Assembly: GCF_005116465.1 (NCBI RefSeq)
Contig: NZ_SWBM01000001.1
Span: 1,488,001 to 1,552,000 of the forward strand
Direction: 5' to 3'
DNA length: 64,000 nt
DNA from: Robertmurraya kyonggiensis
GTDB lineage: Bacteria > Bacillota > Bacilli > Bacillales > Cytobacillaceae
Under the pieces are notes generated by a model. It ran no database searches, was not told where the DNA came from, and saw only the letters and a program-made list of their open reading frames with translations. Below, in pieces: positions 30,018-37,912 of the stretch; position 1 is the first letter of the stretch, and the number at the start of each line of letters is the position of its first letter. The position numbers were made by a program, and so were the translations under genes.

Positions 30018-30665
30018 CTATTGTAACGGTAAATTCAACTGAATCGTTGTCCCCTTACCTAATGTAGAAGTAATTACACAATTCCCTCCGATTAGTTTCA
30101 TACGTTCATGCATCACAGCTAATCCTGGTTTGTCTCGATTTAATTCTACATCAAAGCCAATTCCATAATCAGTTATCACTATTGCGACGGTATCTTTTTC
30201 CCAATTGACCTTAATTTCAACCTGATGAGTGTCAGCATATTTCGCAATATTCCCCAACGCTTCCTGACAAACACGGAATAGCATGATTCGATGACGTTCT
30301 GGTAGAGGTTTTTCTTGACCAACTTGTTCAACCTCAACAAGAATTCCATACGTCGCTTTATATAAATTCACATAACTTTTCAGCGCTGGTAATAAACCCA
30401 ACGAAGACAGGGTCGGTGGATGTAATTCTACGGATAAGAAACGAATTTCTTGAATTGTTTTTTCCAGAATCTCGTTCATTTCATGAACATGACGTTTGCT
30501 CTCGTGATCAGTCATATTCGCTTCGAGAAGCTGAATACCTGTGAACACACTATATAAGGTTTGCCCAACTCCTTCATGGAGTTCTAATGCAATTCGTTTA
30601 ATTTCATCTTCTGATGACTGAATGATGTAGTTGCTTATTTCTTTTTTCTCTGGCAAACGTTTCAT
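30018..30665 (-). CDS. HisKA_3 histidine kinase without a sensor domain
   Basis: 215 residues, made almost only of a HisKA_3 dimerisation domain (IKRIALELHEGVGQTLYSVFTG, His in ELHEG) and a HATPase domain (CQEALGNIAKYADT, GLAVMHERM, TLGKGTT). No PAS, GAF or membrane segment. ATG 30665 has AGGAGG 6 bases upstream; a TTG 24 bases earlier is unlikely. First gene of the kinase-nreC-nreA-kinase operon. It may phosphorylate NreC directly, use the GAF protein as its sensor, or heterodimerise with the PAS kinase (inference). Confidence 0.82.
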   Translation of the reverse strand: MKRLPEKKEISNYIIQSSEDEIKRIALELHEGVGQTLYSVFTGIQLLEANMTDHESKRHVHEMNEILEKTIQEIRFLSVELHPPTLSSLGLLPALKSYVNLYKATYGILVEVEQVGQEKPLPERHRIMLFRVCQEALGNIAKYADTHQVEIKVNWEKDTVAIVITDYGIGFDVELNRDKPGLAVMHERMKLIGGNCVITSTLGKGTTIQLNLPLQ

Positions 30666-30760
30666 CCAAGTTCCTCCTATTTCCGCCAAACTCTACTATT
30701 GATAATATAACATTTCATCGGTTTGCCATAAACAACTTAAGCGAGGAAACAGAATGAAAA

Positions 30761-30796
30761 GGGCCCTCTCTTTACGATAAATGAAAGGAGAGGGCC
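30761..30796 (-). terminator. Terminator after narK
   Basis: GGCCCTCTC and GAGAGGGCC form a G/C-rich stem just after the narK stop, followed on the minus strand by CTTTTCATT. Confidence 0.8.
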
Positions 30797-30810
30797 ATAA
30801 TTATCTTAAA

Positions 30811-32121
30811 TTAAGATGCCTTAACAACAGCAGGTTTTTTATCCATTTTATTACGCTGGTAGAAGTACCAGTTTAGACCGAATGATAATACATAAACGGC
30901 AATAAAGAAATAGAATGCAGTTACTGGTGAACCTGTTGTACTTGTTGACCAACCAAATAGCTGCGGGATAAAGTATGAACCATATGCTGCAAATGCTGCT
31001 GTAAATCCTAATACTGGAGCCGCTTCTTTGGCTGGGAAGATACTCGGAATCATTTGGAATGTTGAACCAGAACCAATTCCTGATGCTAGGAACAGGATTA
31101 AGAATGACACTAAGAAACCAGTAAATTCTTTCGCATTTGTAAAATAAACAACTCCTAAGGCACCAATTGTCATCACCACAAAAACCCATGCTGTAACGAG
31201 TGCTCCACCTAACTTATCAGAAATCCATCCTCCAACAGGTCTAGCTGCTGCTGCAAGAAGAGCCCCTAGGAAAGCAAGAGACACATGTTCAGGGAATTGA
31301 GATCTTAATAGCAATGGAAATGCTGCTGAATATCCGATAAATGAACCGAATGTAGCAACATATAAAACTGTCATAATCCAAGTATGTTTGCGTTTAACAA
31401 TGATAAACTGCTCTTTTGCAGACTGTGATGTATTTGGTAGGTTATCCATGCCAAAATAGGCAGCAATCGAAACAATGGCAATCGGAATCACCCAGATGAA
31501 TGCAGCATTGTGTAACCAAATTGTTTCTCCGGATGAAAGAACTTGACCTTCACCCATGAAAGTAAAGGTACTAGTAGCAATGATTAATGGAGTGACAAAT
31601 TGAACAACTGAAACCCCCATATTTCCTAAACCACCGTTAATTCCAAGCGCTGTACCTTTTTCTGATTTTGGAAAGAAATAGCTCATATTGGATGAAGATG
31701 ATGAGAAGTTTCCTCCACCTAATCCACATAGGGCTGCTAATAGAAGCATCATAGAAAATGGTGTATCAGGGTTTTTAACCGCCATCCCAATACCAATTGC
31801 CGGAATTGCTAGGATAGCAGTAGAAATAACCGTCCAATTTCGTCCACCAAATTTACCCACAGCAAAAGTGTAGAAGAATCTTAAGGTCGCTCCCACTAGT
31901 CCAGGAATAGCAGCTAATGTAAATAATTGCTCTTCTGTATAAGTAAAACCAATATCATTTAAACGTACCGCTACAACCGACCATATTTGCCAAACGACAA
32001 ATGCAAGCATTAATGATGGTACAGAAATCCAAAGATTTCTCTTGGCATGCTTCTTCCCTGTACTTTCCCAAAACTTTGGATCTTCAGGATTCCAGCTTGT
32101 AATTCGCGTACTTTTTTTCAT
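30811..32121 (-). CDS. narK: NarK-type nitrate/nitrite transporter (MFS)
   Basis: 436 residues with twelve predicted membrane segments. NarK/NasA-family nitrate signatures are visible (GLGGGNFSSSSSNMSYFFPKSEKG, GINGGLGNMGVSVVQF). It should import nitrate and possibly export nitrite. AAAGGTAGGA precedes the ATG; the gene starts 2 bases after the upstream stop. Last gene of the eight-gene nitrate reductase operon, followed by a terminator. Confidence 0.93.
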   Translation of the reverse strand: MKKSTRITSWNPEDPKFWESTGKKHAKRNLWISVPSLMLAFVVWQIWSVVAVRLNDIGFTYTEEQLFTLAAIPGLVGATLRFFYTFAVGKFGGRNWTVISTAILAIPAIGIGMAVKNPDTPFSMMLLLAALCGLGGGNFSSSSSNMSYFFPKSEKGTALGINGGLGNMGVSVVQFVTPLIIATSTFTFMGEGQVLSSGETIWLHNAAFIWVIPIAIVSIAAYFGMDNLPNTSQSAKEQFIIVKRKHTWIMTVLYVATFGSFIGYSAAFPLLLRSQFPEHVSLAFLGALLAAAARPVGGWISDKLGGALVTAWVFVVMTIGALGVVYFTNAKEFTGFLVSFLILFLASGIGSGSTFQMIPSIFPAKEAAPVLGFTAAFAAYGSYFIPQLFGWSTSTTGSPVTAFYFFIAVYVLSFGLNWYFYQRNKMDKKPAVVKAS

Positions 32122-32123
32122 GA

Positions 32124-32405
32124 TTATCCTACCTTTCGAATAACATACGTTAATTTGTTACACATGTCAGTGGCTGTCCAATTTGCTCCTACTTGTTCGA
32201 CTTTTGAATCCAATGGAATAGCAAAAAACTTCTGCTGGTCAAAGTAAATTCGTAAATGCGTATGATCTGGACATAGTTCAACTTTTGTTATTTCTTTACG
32301 GATAAAAGGGGCACGTTCTTCGCCCTCCTCATCCTGTATCGAAACTTCGACTGGCTTTTTTATGAATTCTTGTTCTTGTAAAAGCTCAAAATTAATGGTT
32401 TCCAC
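32124..32405 (-). CDS. Unknown 93-residue protein in the nitrate reductase operon
   Basis: Soluble protein with no signal or membrane segment. It starts at GTG 32405 inside the end of the preceding gene (14-base overlap), with AAGGGG about 8-10 bases upstream. An ATG 78 bases further upstream in this frame would overlap the previous gene much more and has no ribosome site. Motifs: FIKKPVEV, ITKVELCPDHTHLRIYFD, TDMCNKLTYVIRKVG; two Cys. I do not recognise the family. Its place between the redox subunits and narK suggests an assembly or accessory role (inference). Confidence 0.65.
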   Translation of the reverse strand: METINFELLQEQEFIKKPVEVSIQDEEGEERAPFIRKEITKVELCPDHTHLRIYFDQQKFFAIPLDSKVEQVGANWTATDMCNKLTYVIRKVG

Positions 32406-32703
32406 AGGAATTGCACCCCTTCTTATTAGGGTAGACGTACATTTGATAGCCTTGAAGATACTCCCAAAATGCGTCTTCTCCACGTTCTTCTAAGTATTGA
32501 ATCACTTCTGATTCTGACTGAAAGCGGCTCATTCCTTTTACTTCTGCTACAACAACATCGGCACCATCAACCTTTTTTTCATCTAAATACCAATGTAGCC
32601 GTGTGCCCTTAAAAAGTTCTTTCAACATGACATCAATCTCTGTACCAAAATCTCCACTGACTTCGCGAATAAAACAAAAATCTAGAAATGTTTCACTGTT
32701 CAC
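32392..32703 (-). CDS. Unknown 103-residue protein with a C-terminal CxxC
   Basis: Hydrophilic protein ending in KGCNSCGNH. It starts at GTG 32703 and overlaps both neighbours (11 and 14 bases), so it is translated as part of the nitrate operon. Mid-protein segments include VMLKELFKGTRLHWYLDEKK and YLEERGEDAFWEYLQGYQMYV. The terminal CxxC could hold a metal or form a disulfide. No family recognised; a role as a dedicated maturation factor is only a guess. Confidence 0.65.
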   Translation of the reverse strand: MNSETFLDFCFIREVSGDFGTEIDVMLKELFKGTRLHWYLDEKKVDGADVVVAEVKGMSRFQSESEVIQYLEERGEDAFWEYLQGYQMYVYPNKKGCNSCGNH

Positions 32704-32902
32704 GTCTGTTCACTTCGCTTTGCTTTTCATCTCGTTTAAATACAAACAGGGCAATCGGGAACAAGATTAAATTTAGAACACAATACATAATTGCTACATC
32801 GTAGTTTTCAAATTTGAATTGATGAACCATTTTTTGTGTGAATACGATATTTAAAAATAGACAAATTAACAAAGATATAAAGTTCACGAGTCTACGATTC
32901 AT
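32693..32902 (-). CDS. Small two-helix membrane protein in the nitrate reductase operon
   Basis: 69 residues with two hydrophobic helices (about 5-22 and 36-58) and a charged tail (FKRDEKQSEVNRREQ). ATG has GGGTGA about 6 bases upstream and overlaps the Rieske gene by 11 bases. No family recognised. It could be a small subunit or anchor for the membrane cytochrome-like protein. Confidence 0.65.
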   Translation of the reverse strand: MNRRLVNFISLLICLFLNIVFTQKMVHQFKFENYDVAIMYCVLNLILFPIALFVFKRDEKQSEVNRREQ

Positions 32903-33416
32903 ATCTTTTCACCCTTACTGCGTAAACCGCTCCATTTTCAACCTTTACTTCGATCGTAGGCAGCGGACGTCTTGGTGGTCCAGCAACCGGAGACCCCGAT
33001 TCAACGTCGAACTTGCCATGATGGCATGGACAAATCATTTCTCCTTCTTCTTTGACCCAAAAGACAGGACATTGAAGATGTGTACATGCACTGTTATAGG
33101 CAACGAATTTCTCTTCAGAAAGACGAATCAATAACGCATCGTCATGCTCACCAGGAAACTTGAAATCTACTGCTTCCCCTATACCAATTTTGTTCAAATC
33201 TGCAATTTTCTTATGTGGATATTCCTTTTCACTTAAACCCATTAGTTCCTTTGCAGCGACTGCTCCCCATGGAAGGGAGGAAACAGCAAATACCCCAGCT
33301 GCTCCTACTAATGTTTTCATAAATCCTCGTCTATCTAGTTTTCTTTCATTATTACGATGAATATTATGAGTGTAATTATTTTCATCAAAGGGGATTCGGT
33401 TGTTTTTCTCTGACAT
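32892..33416 (-). CDS. Tat-exported Rieske [2Fe-2S] protein
   Basis: 174 residues. A twin-arginine motif (DRRGFMKTLVG, Arg about 29-30) and an Ala-rich hydrophobic segment indicate folded export with an N-terminal anchor. The Rieske domain has the ligands C111/H113 and C129/H132 and the disulfide cysteines C116 and C131 (CTHLQC and CPCHHG). AGGAGG precedes the ATG. It acts outside the cytoplasmic membrane, whereas the catalytic subunit has no signal, so it would have to pass or take electrons through the membrane protein of the operon or the quinone pool (inference). It is not next to qcrBC genes. Confidence 0.9.
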   Translation of the reverse strand: MSEKNNRIPFDENNYTHNIHRNNERKLDRRGFMKTLVGAAGVFAVSSLPWGAVAAKELMGLSEKEYPHKKIADLNKIGIGEAVDFKFPGEHDDALLIRLSEEKFVAYNSACTHLQCPVFWVKEEGEMICPCHHGKFDVESGSPVAGPPRRPLPTIEVKVENGAVYAVRVKRYES

Positions 33417-33428
33417 ATTTCATCCCTC

Positions 33429-33989
33429 CTAAAACAATTTCGTAACGCCTTGAAGAATACCTGGCAAGTTCACTTTTACATTTGTCTCATTTTCTAGATA
33501 CTGCATGCTCGTTACCCATTTGCCATTATCCAGATTAAACTGCTGTTGCTTCGCTTCAATTTCTTCCTCAGTTAACCATTGAAGAGTATTCGTTGGACAA
33601 ACACTCGCACACATTGGTGGAATGCCATCCTTTGTACGGTCGATACATAAGTCACATTTATACATCAGGTTTTGTTCTGTATCAAACTTCGGAATCCCGT
33701 ATGGACAGGCAATCGTACAGTTTTGACAGCCAATACATTTTTCTACTAATGCTGATAAAACAGCTCCTGTCTCATGGATTTGTATCGCTTGCGCTGGACA
33801 ACTTCTCGCACATGCCGGGTTAACACAGTGAAGGCACATGAGAGGCATCGTTTGTCTGTTCACAAGAGGATTCACATCATAAACATAGTTACGATTTCTC
33901 TCCTCGTGACCGCCACACTGCGTACAAGCAGCAAGGCAAGAGCGACAGCCGATACAGTTTTCTAATTCTATATAAAGCCTCTTCTTCAT
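33429..33989 (-). CDS. Four-cluster [4Fe-4S] ferredoxin subunit (DmsB/NrfC type)
   Basis: Electron-transfer subunit of 186 residues. Sixteen cysteines are arranged as four cluster motifs: CIGCRSCLAAC, CLHCVNPACARSC, CIGCQNCTIAC and CDLC...CASVC. No signal peptide, so cytoplasmic. The start ATG immediately follows the stop of the catalytic gene (TAAATG); AGAAGGTG lies ahead. It should relay electrons from the membrane protein to the molybdenum subunit, as DmsB-type subunits do. Confidence 0.92.
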   Translation of the reverse strand: MKKRLYIELENCIGCRSCLAACTQCGGHEERNRNYVYDVNPLVNRQTMPLMCLHCVNPACARSCPAQAIQIHETGAVLSALVEKCIGCQNCTIACPYGIPKFDTEQNLMYKCDLCIDRTKDGIPPMCASVCPTNTLQWLTEEEIEAKQQQFNLDNGKWVTSMQYLENETNVKVNLPGILQGVTKLF

Positions 33990-36155
33990 TTAGTGCACCT
34001 TCTTTATGGATTTATCGATTTGAGCAGCACACGCCTTAAATTCTGGCATTCTTGAAATTGGGTCAAGTGCTGGATTCGTAAGTAGATTAATAGATTGGTC
34101 GTGACCAAAGTGGTACGGAACGAATACCGTATCTTTTCGAATCGCTTCGATAATCTTTACTTTGTAAATCGCTTCGCCTCTTCGCGTATATAAACGTACA
34201 AGCTCTTCATGCTTGATATCATACTTAGCCGCTGTTTCTGGATGAATCTCAATATATGGCTCTGGACACATATCGCGTAAAAATTGTATTCTTCTCGTTT
34301 GGTTCCCAGATAAATAATGGTATACAACACGACCCGTTGTTAAACGAAGTGGATACTCTTCATCTGGTTCTTCTGCTGGTGGGCGGTAGGGAAGTGCACA
34401 AATTTTAGCTTTTCCATCTGGATGATAGAACTTCTTATCAAGGAACATATGTGGTGTCCCTTCATCTTCCTCACTCTTACATGGCCAGAAGACACCGTCT
34501 TGCTTTTCGATTTTGTCCCAAGTTGCACCAGAGTAGTCTGCGTAACCACCCTTTGTTGCAGCTCTGAATTCATCAGCAACATCGACAGCTGTTTTTAAGT
34601 GTGAAAAATACTTCCCTCTTCCTAACCGTTCAGCAAGTTCCACTTGAATTTGCCAATCTGGCTTTGATTCACCTAGTGGCTCCTGTGCCTTATTTATCTT
34701 GATAATGCGTCCTTCTAAGTTCGTTACTGTCCCTTCATCTTCGGACCATGTAACGGCTGGTAAAATCACATCAGCAAACTCAGCTGATTCAGATAGATAG
34801 AAGTCAGAGCACACCATGAAATCTAGGTCTTTCAAAGCCTTTCTAACAAAGTTTGAGTTAGGTGCTGAGACTGCTGGGTTCGAGCATAATAGGTAAAGAC
34901 CACGAATCACTTTTTGATCCATTAATTCAAACATCTCATACGCCGAAACTCCAGGCTCTGGCATTTCTTCTGGTGTAATGCCCCAAAACTCAGAAACTTC
35001 CTTTACATGCTGTGGATTTGTCAATTTACGATAACCAGGAAGTAAGTCAGATTTTTGACCATGCTCACGACCACCTTGACCATTCCCTTGTCCTGTAAAC
35101 GTGGCAACACCAGACTTCGGACGTCCAATTTTTCCAGTTATAAGAGCCATATTTGTGTAAGCAGATACATTGTCTACTCCTTTATGCTGCTGCTCAATTC
35201 CACGAGCAAACATCACAACGGCATTTGGTGCTTTACCATAAATCTCAGCGGCACGAATAATTTTTTCAGGAAGAACTCCTGTAATTTCACTTGTGTATTC
35301 TGGTGTAAATTGCTTCACAAGCTCCTTTGTCTCTTCAAAACCATTTGTGTGATTGTTCACAAATTGTTCATCAACATGACCATTTTCGATTAATAAGTTT
35401 AGAATTCCATTTGCTAATGCCAAATCTGTTCCTGGTCTTAAGTCGAGATGCACATCTGCTCTTCTTGCGATTGGTGTTTCACGAGGGTCTGCAACAATAA
35501 GATAGCCCCCTCTTTCCTGTACATGCCATACTCTAAACATTGAAGTTGGGTGACATTCGGCTGTATTACTTCCAGCGATGAATAAGCAATCTGTCTCATG
35601 AAGGTCAGTCCATGGTAATGTTGAACCACGGTCAACACCAAAGGAGCGTAAGAATCCACCAGCTGCACTAGACATACAGAAACGTCCGTTGTAATCGATG
35701 TAGCGAGTTCCAAGTGCGACACGAGCAAACTTACCAGTTAAGTAACACTTCTCGTTCGTCATCGAAACACCACTAAAGACGGATAGTGAATCTTTTCCAT
35801 ATGCCTGTTGTAGCTTTTGAAAATTTTTCGCGATTAAATCATATGCTTCATCCCAACTTGCTTCACGAAATCCTTTAATTGTTCCTTTTAGTGACTTATC
35901 ATCACGTATTAAAGGCTTAAGAATGCGGTCATCATGATTTGTTTGTTGATAAGCCGTAACACCTTTCGGACACATTTTTCCTACATTTACTGGCCAATCA
36001 TATCGAGGCTCTACGCCAATAATTTTATTTGTTCTTGTATCTACTCGTAGATTCATTCCACATTGCATTCCACAATAGCTACAATGAGTTTTAACAAGCG
36101 TTTCATTAGGATGCTGCAGGTTCTCTATTTCTCTGAAAAATTTATCCCTTTGCAT
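33990..36155 (-). CDS. Molybdopterin nitrate reductase catalytic subunit, NasC/NarB type
   Basis: 721 residues, bis-MGD oxidoreductase. A [4Fe-4S] site is formed by C25, C28, C32 and C62. YIDYNGRFCMSSAA places C160 as the likely molybdenum ligand, as in NasC/Nap rather than the Asp of NarG. TGQGNGQGGREHGQKSD, CSNPAVSAPN and the C-terminal dinucleotide-binding domain (LTTGRVVYHYLSG) strongly resemble B. subtilis NasC. There is no Tat signal, so it is cytoplasmic. It overlaps the membrane-protein gene by 14 bases and is followed directly by the ferredoxin. Formate dehydrogenase is the main alternative; Cys instead of Sec/Cys-His context, narK and nre genes favour nitrate. Confidence 0.88.
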   Translation of the reverse strand: MQRDKFFREIENLQHPNETLVKTHCSYCGMQCGMNLRVDTRTNKIIGVEPRYDWPVNVGKMCPKGVTAYQQTNHDDRILKPLIRDDKSLKGTIKGFREASWDEAYDLIAKNFQKLQQAYGKDSLSVFSGVSMTNEKCYLTGKFARVALGTRYIDYNGRFCMSSAAGGFLRSFGVDRGSTLPWTDLHETDCLFIAGSNTAECHPTSMFRVWHVQERGGYLIVADPRETPIARRADVHLDLRPGTDLALANGILNLLIENGHVDEQFVNNHTNGFEETKELVKQFTPEYTSEITGVLPEKIIRAAEIYGKAPNAVVMFARGIEQQHKGVDNVSAYTNMALITGKIGRPKSGVATFTGQGNGQGGREHGQKSDLLPGYRKLTNPQHVKEVSEFWGITPEEMPEPGVSAYEMFELMDQKVIRGLYLLCSNPAVSAPNSNFVRKALKDLDFMVCSDFYLSESAEFADVILPAVTWSEDEGTVTNLEGRIIKINKAQEPLGESKPDWQIQVELAERLGRGKYFSHLKTAVDVADEFRAATKGGYADYSGATWDKIEKQDGVFWPCKSEEDEGTPHMFLDKKFYHPDGKAKICALPYRPPAEEPDEEYPLRLTTGRVVYHYLSGNQTRRIQFLRDMCPEPYIEIHPETAAKYDIKHEELVRLYTRRGEAIYKVKIIEAIRKDTVFVPYHFGHDQSINLLTNPALDPISRMPEFKACAAQIDKSIKKVH

Positions 36156-37203
36156 TCTGGTTTGCCTCCTTAACCTTTACTTCATGTGTAGGGAATCCAG
36201 AAAACTGTGCAATCCGATATTTTCTACGACATGGCAGACAAAGCTCTGCTAAATGGAACTGTTCTTTTTTAAATTCAATTTCATTAACTCCTAATACTTG
36301 AATGACGTCGTTCGATTGTTCAGTAGAAACAAATTCGGTTCCACATACTTTACAAGCCTTCATCGATTGCTCGCCGTAATGCTCACGATAGTTTCTTGCA
36401 AAGACACTTAGCGGTCGGAACGGAATATGCGCAAGTTTTCCAAATGGTAAATAAATAAGTGTAACGATAACTGAATATTGATGGATTAAACTCATTGCAT
36501 AATGGCCCCAACCATGTAGAAAGACATTACTGAATGTAAGTGCTAATCCTGTTACACTGATGAAAATTAACATTATTAGAGGTAAAAAATCATACATAAA
36601 CTTTTGGTCAGCTCTTGCTTGCATGTTTTTTAAACGACGATAGAGCGCCATGCAAACACCCGTAATAACCATCAATGCTGAAATATTTAATGCATTATAA
36701 GAAAGCTGAGCAATCAATCCTTCTGCAGGAACTGTCATGATGTTCATTCCAAAAAGAACAATTGTATAGTACCCATTCTCTGTCATTGTGAAGTACATCC
36801 AGCTGAACACTAATGGGAATGTAACCATACAAGAAAGTAAACAACCCCAACCGATTAAAAAGTGTTGTGTCCAACGATAAATGCCACGATTCCAGATAAA
36901 ACGGTATGTAGCTAAATGCTCAACAGATGTTTTTGGTGTTGATTTTCTAAAAAGTAACTTTATGCCTTTTTTAATAATGATTTTTGTAGGTGGTCTTTCT
37001 CCCCACGCGATAAAGCGATAGAAAAATCCTCCTAAGAAAACGATCGTTCCAACCATATATCCGTATAAGTTTAAGTCAACGTGTGTAAACATTCTTGTGC
37101 CAATAAAGGTTAGAATGATAAGTCCTAAAACGCTTAAGAACATTGACTTTGCAAATTTTGACGCAAACGCGTTGTCTAGTGAGTTCACATTTTTTACTTC
37201 CAT
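36142..37203 (-). CDS. Membrane cytochrome-like protein with C-terminal double CxxC domain
   Basis: 353 residues; six or seven hydrophobic segments (about 20-40, 45-66, 115-137, 145-165, 172-188, 205-228, 236-256) and a cytoplasmic-type tail with C284/C287 and C322/C325 (KVCG, LPCR), a likely zinc ribbon or rubredoxin-like site. Histidines H41, H96, H114, H230, H234, H241 and H259 lie in or near helices and could bind haem b, as in NarI/DsrM-like proteins. First gene of the nitrate operon, with AAGGAGG before the ATG. Probable quinol-oxidising anchor (inference). I do not recognise a characterised homologue. Confidence 0.75.
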   Translation of the reverse strand: MEVKNVNSLDNAFASKFAKSMFLSVLGLIILTFIGTRMFTHVDLNLYGYMVGTIVFLGGFFYRFIAWGERPPTKIIIKKGIKLLFRKSTPKTSVEHLATYRFIWNRGIYRWTQHFLIGWGCLLSCMVTFPLVFSWMYFTMTENGYYTIVLFGMNIMTVPAEGLIAQLSYNALNISALMVITGVCMALYRRLKNMQARADQKFMYDFLPLIMLIFISVTGLALTFSNVFLHGWGHYAMSLIHQYSVIVTLIYLPFGKLAHIPFRPLSVFARNYREHYGEQSMKACKVCGTEFVSTEQSNDVIQVLGVNEIEFKKEQFHLAELCLPCRRKYRIAQFSGFPTHEVKVKEANQNAKG

Positions 37204-37238
37204 GTTTGCTCCTCCTTGTGTTCCAATAACTTACCTTC

Positions 37239-37305
37239 ATTTTAAAAGCACTTAAAAATTTCTCGTATCGGGGGATCTCCCTACTCACCAAGAAAAATTC
37301 CCCTA
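37239..37305 (-). promoter_or_regulatory. Candidate NreC-activated promoter with two tandem GC-rich sites
   Basis: On the minus strand TAGGGGAATTTTTC (37305-37292) and TAGGGAGATCCCCCGA (37283-37268) begin exactly 22 bases apart, two helical turns. The second is a near-perfect palindrome (GGGNGATCNCCC). A TAAAAT (37244-37239) further downstream could be the -10, which puts the sites near -44 and -66 with no good -35. This is the arrangement expected for a NarL-type activator. Such G/C blocks stand out in this A/T-rich gap. The rest of 37306-37464 has only weak Fnr-like half sites (TGTGA). Confidence 0.5.
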
Positions 37306-37464
37306 GTGACCATTTATGAACTGTTTTCACAAAAATATAACGGTCAAAAACCTTGATTTAATAAGGATTTCTCGATTCTGTACATTTTGTGACAACTTTG
37401 TTACTCATTGCACAAACTTTCAATTGAGGTACCTACTCTTAAATTGCAATGTGATTTTTCCAAT

Positions 37465-37500
37465 AAAAAAAGGGCTAATGCAGCCGCATTAACCTTTTCT
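37465..37500 (-). terminator. Terminator after the 97-residue membrane protein gene
   Basis: AAAAGG..TAATGC pairs with GCATTA..CCTTTT; the minus strand continues with TTTTTTTATTGG. Confidence 0.85.
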
Positions 37501-37549
37501 GGTGATTTGAAATATTCAACTTTTGTATTTGTATAATACTAACTTCAGC

Positions 37550-37843
37550 TCAACCTAAATGACCAACATAAATAATGTAAGCAAGGAATGATGTGATGAC
37601 TAAAGTGAATCCCACAGTAAAAATGCTCCTGAGAGCACCTATCCAATCTCTTGCACCAAAAAATCCGATTACACCTAATAAGAATACGACTATACAAAAA
37701 TAAAATAGAAGTTCAAGAGGATGGATACCAAACCACTTCAAAAAACGGTCATTCATCGAATTGGTAGATAGCAAGATCATTGCAACTACACAGACAAAAG
37801 ATAAATAAAAGGACCATCGATTGAATATGGAACCCACTTGCAT
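37550..37843 (-). CDS. Unknown small membrane protein
   Basis: 97 residues with three hydrophobic segments (about 9-27, 43-62 and 75-94) separated by short loops (SMNDRFLKWFGIHPLE, GARDWIGALRS). Starts near a GGGGGGATG stretch. Monocistronic, followed by a strong terminator. No family recognised. Confidence 0.65.
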   Translation of the reverse strand: MQVGSIFNRWSFYLSFVCVVAMILLSTNSMNDRFLKWFGIHPLELLFYFCIVVFLLGVIGFFGARDWIGALRSIFTVGFTLVITSFLAYIIYVGHLG

Positions 37844-37912
37844 CCCCCCTCAATAGGCGTATGAGGTCTATTTAAAAAATGATTTTAGAACTGGCAAAGA
37901 AGAATATTTAAA

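Noticed and set aside
32406-32483. N-terminal extension of the 93-residue protein to an upstream ATG
   Set aside because: Would overlap the previous gene by 92 bases and has no ribosome site, whereas GTG 32405 has one.
35055-35393. Open frame of 112 codons antisense to the nitrate reductase catalytic gene
   Set aside because: No start signal; the sense frame is strongly conserved with NasC.
37321-37425. Fnr-like sites (TGTGA-N6-T..) upstream of the nitrate operon
   Set aside because: Only one half of each site matches; such half sites are expected by chance in A/T-rich DNA.
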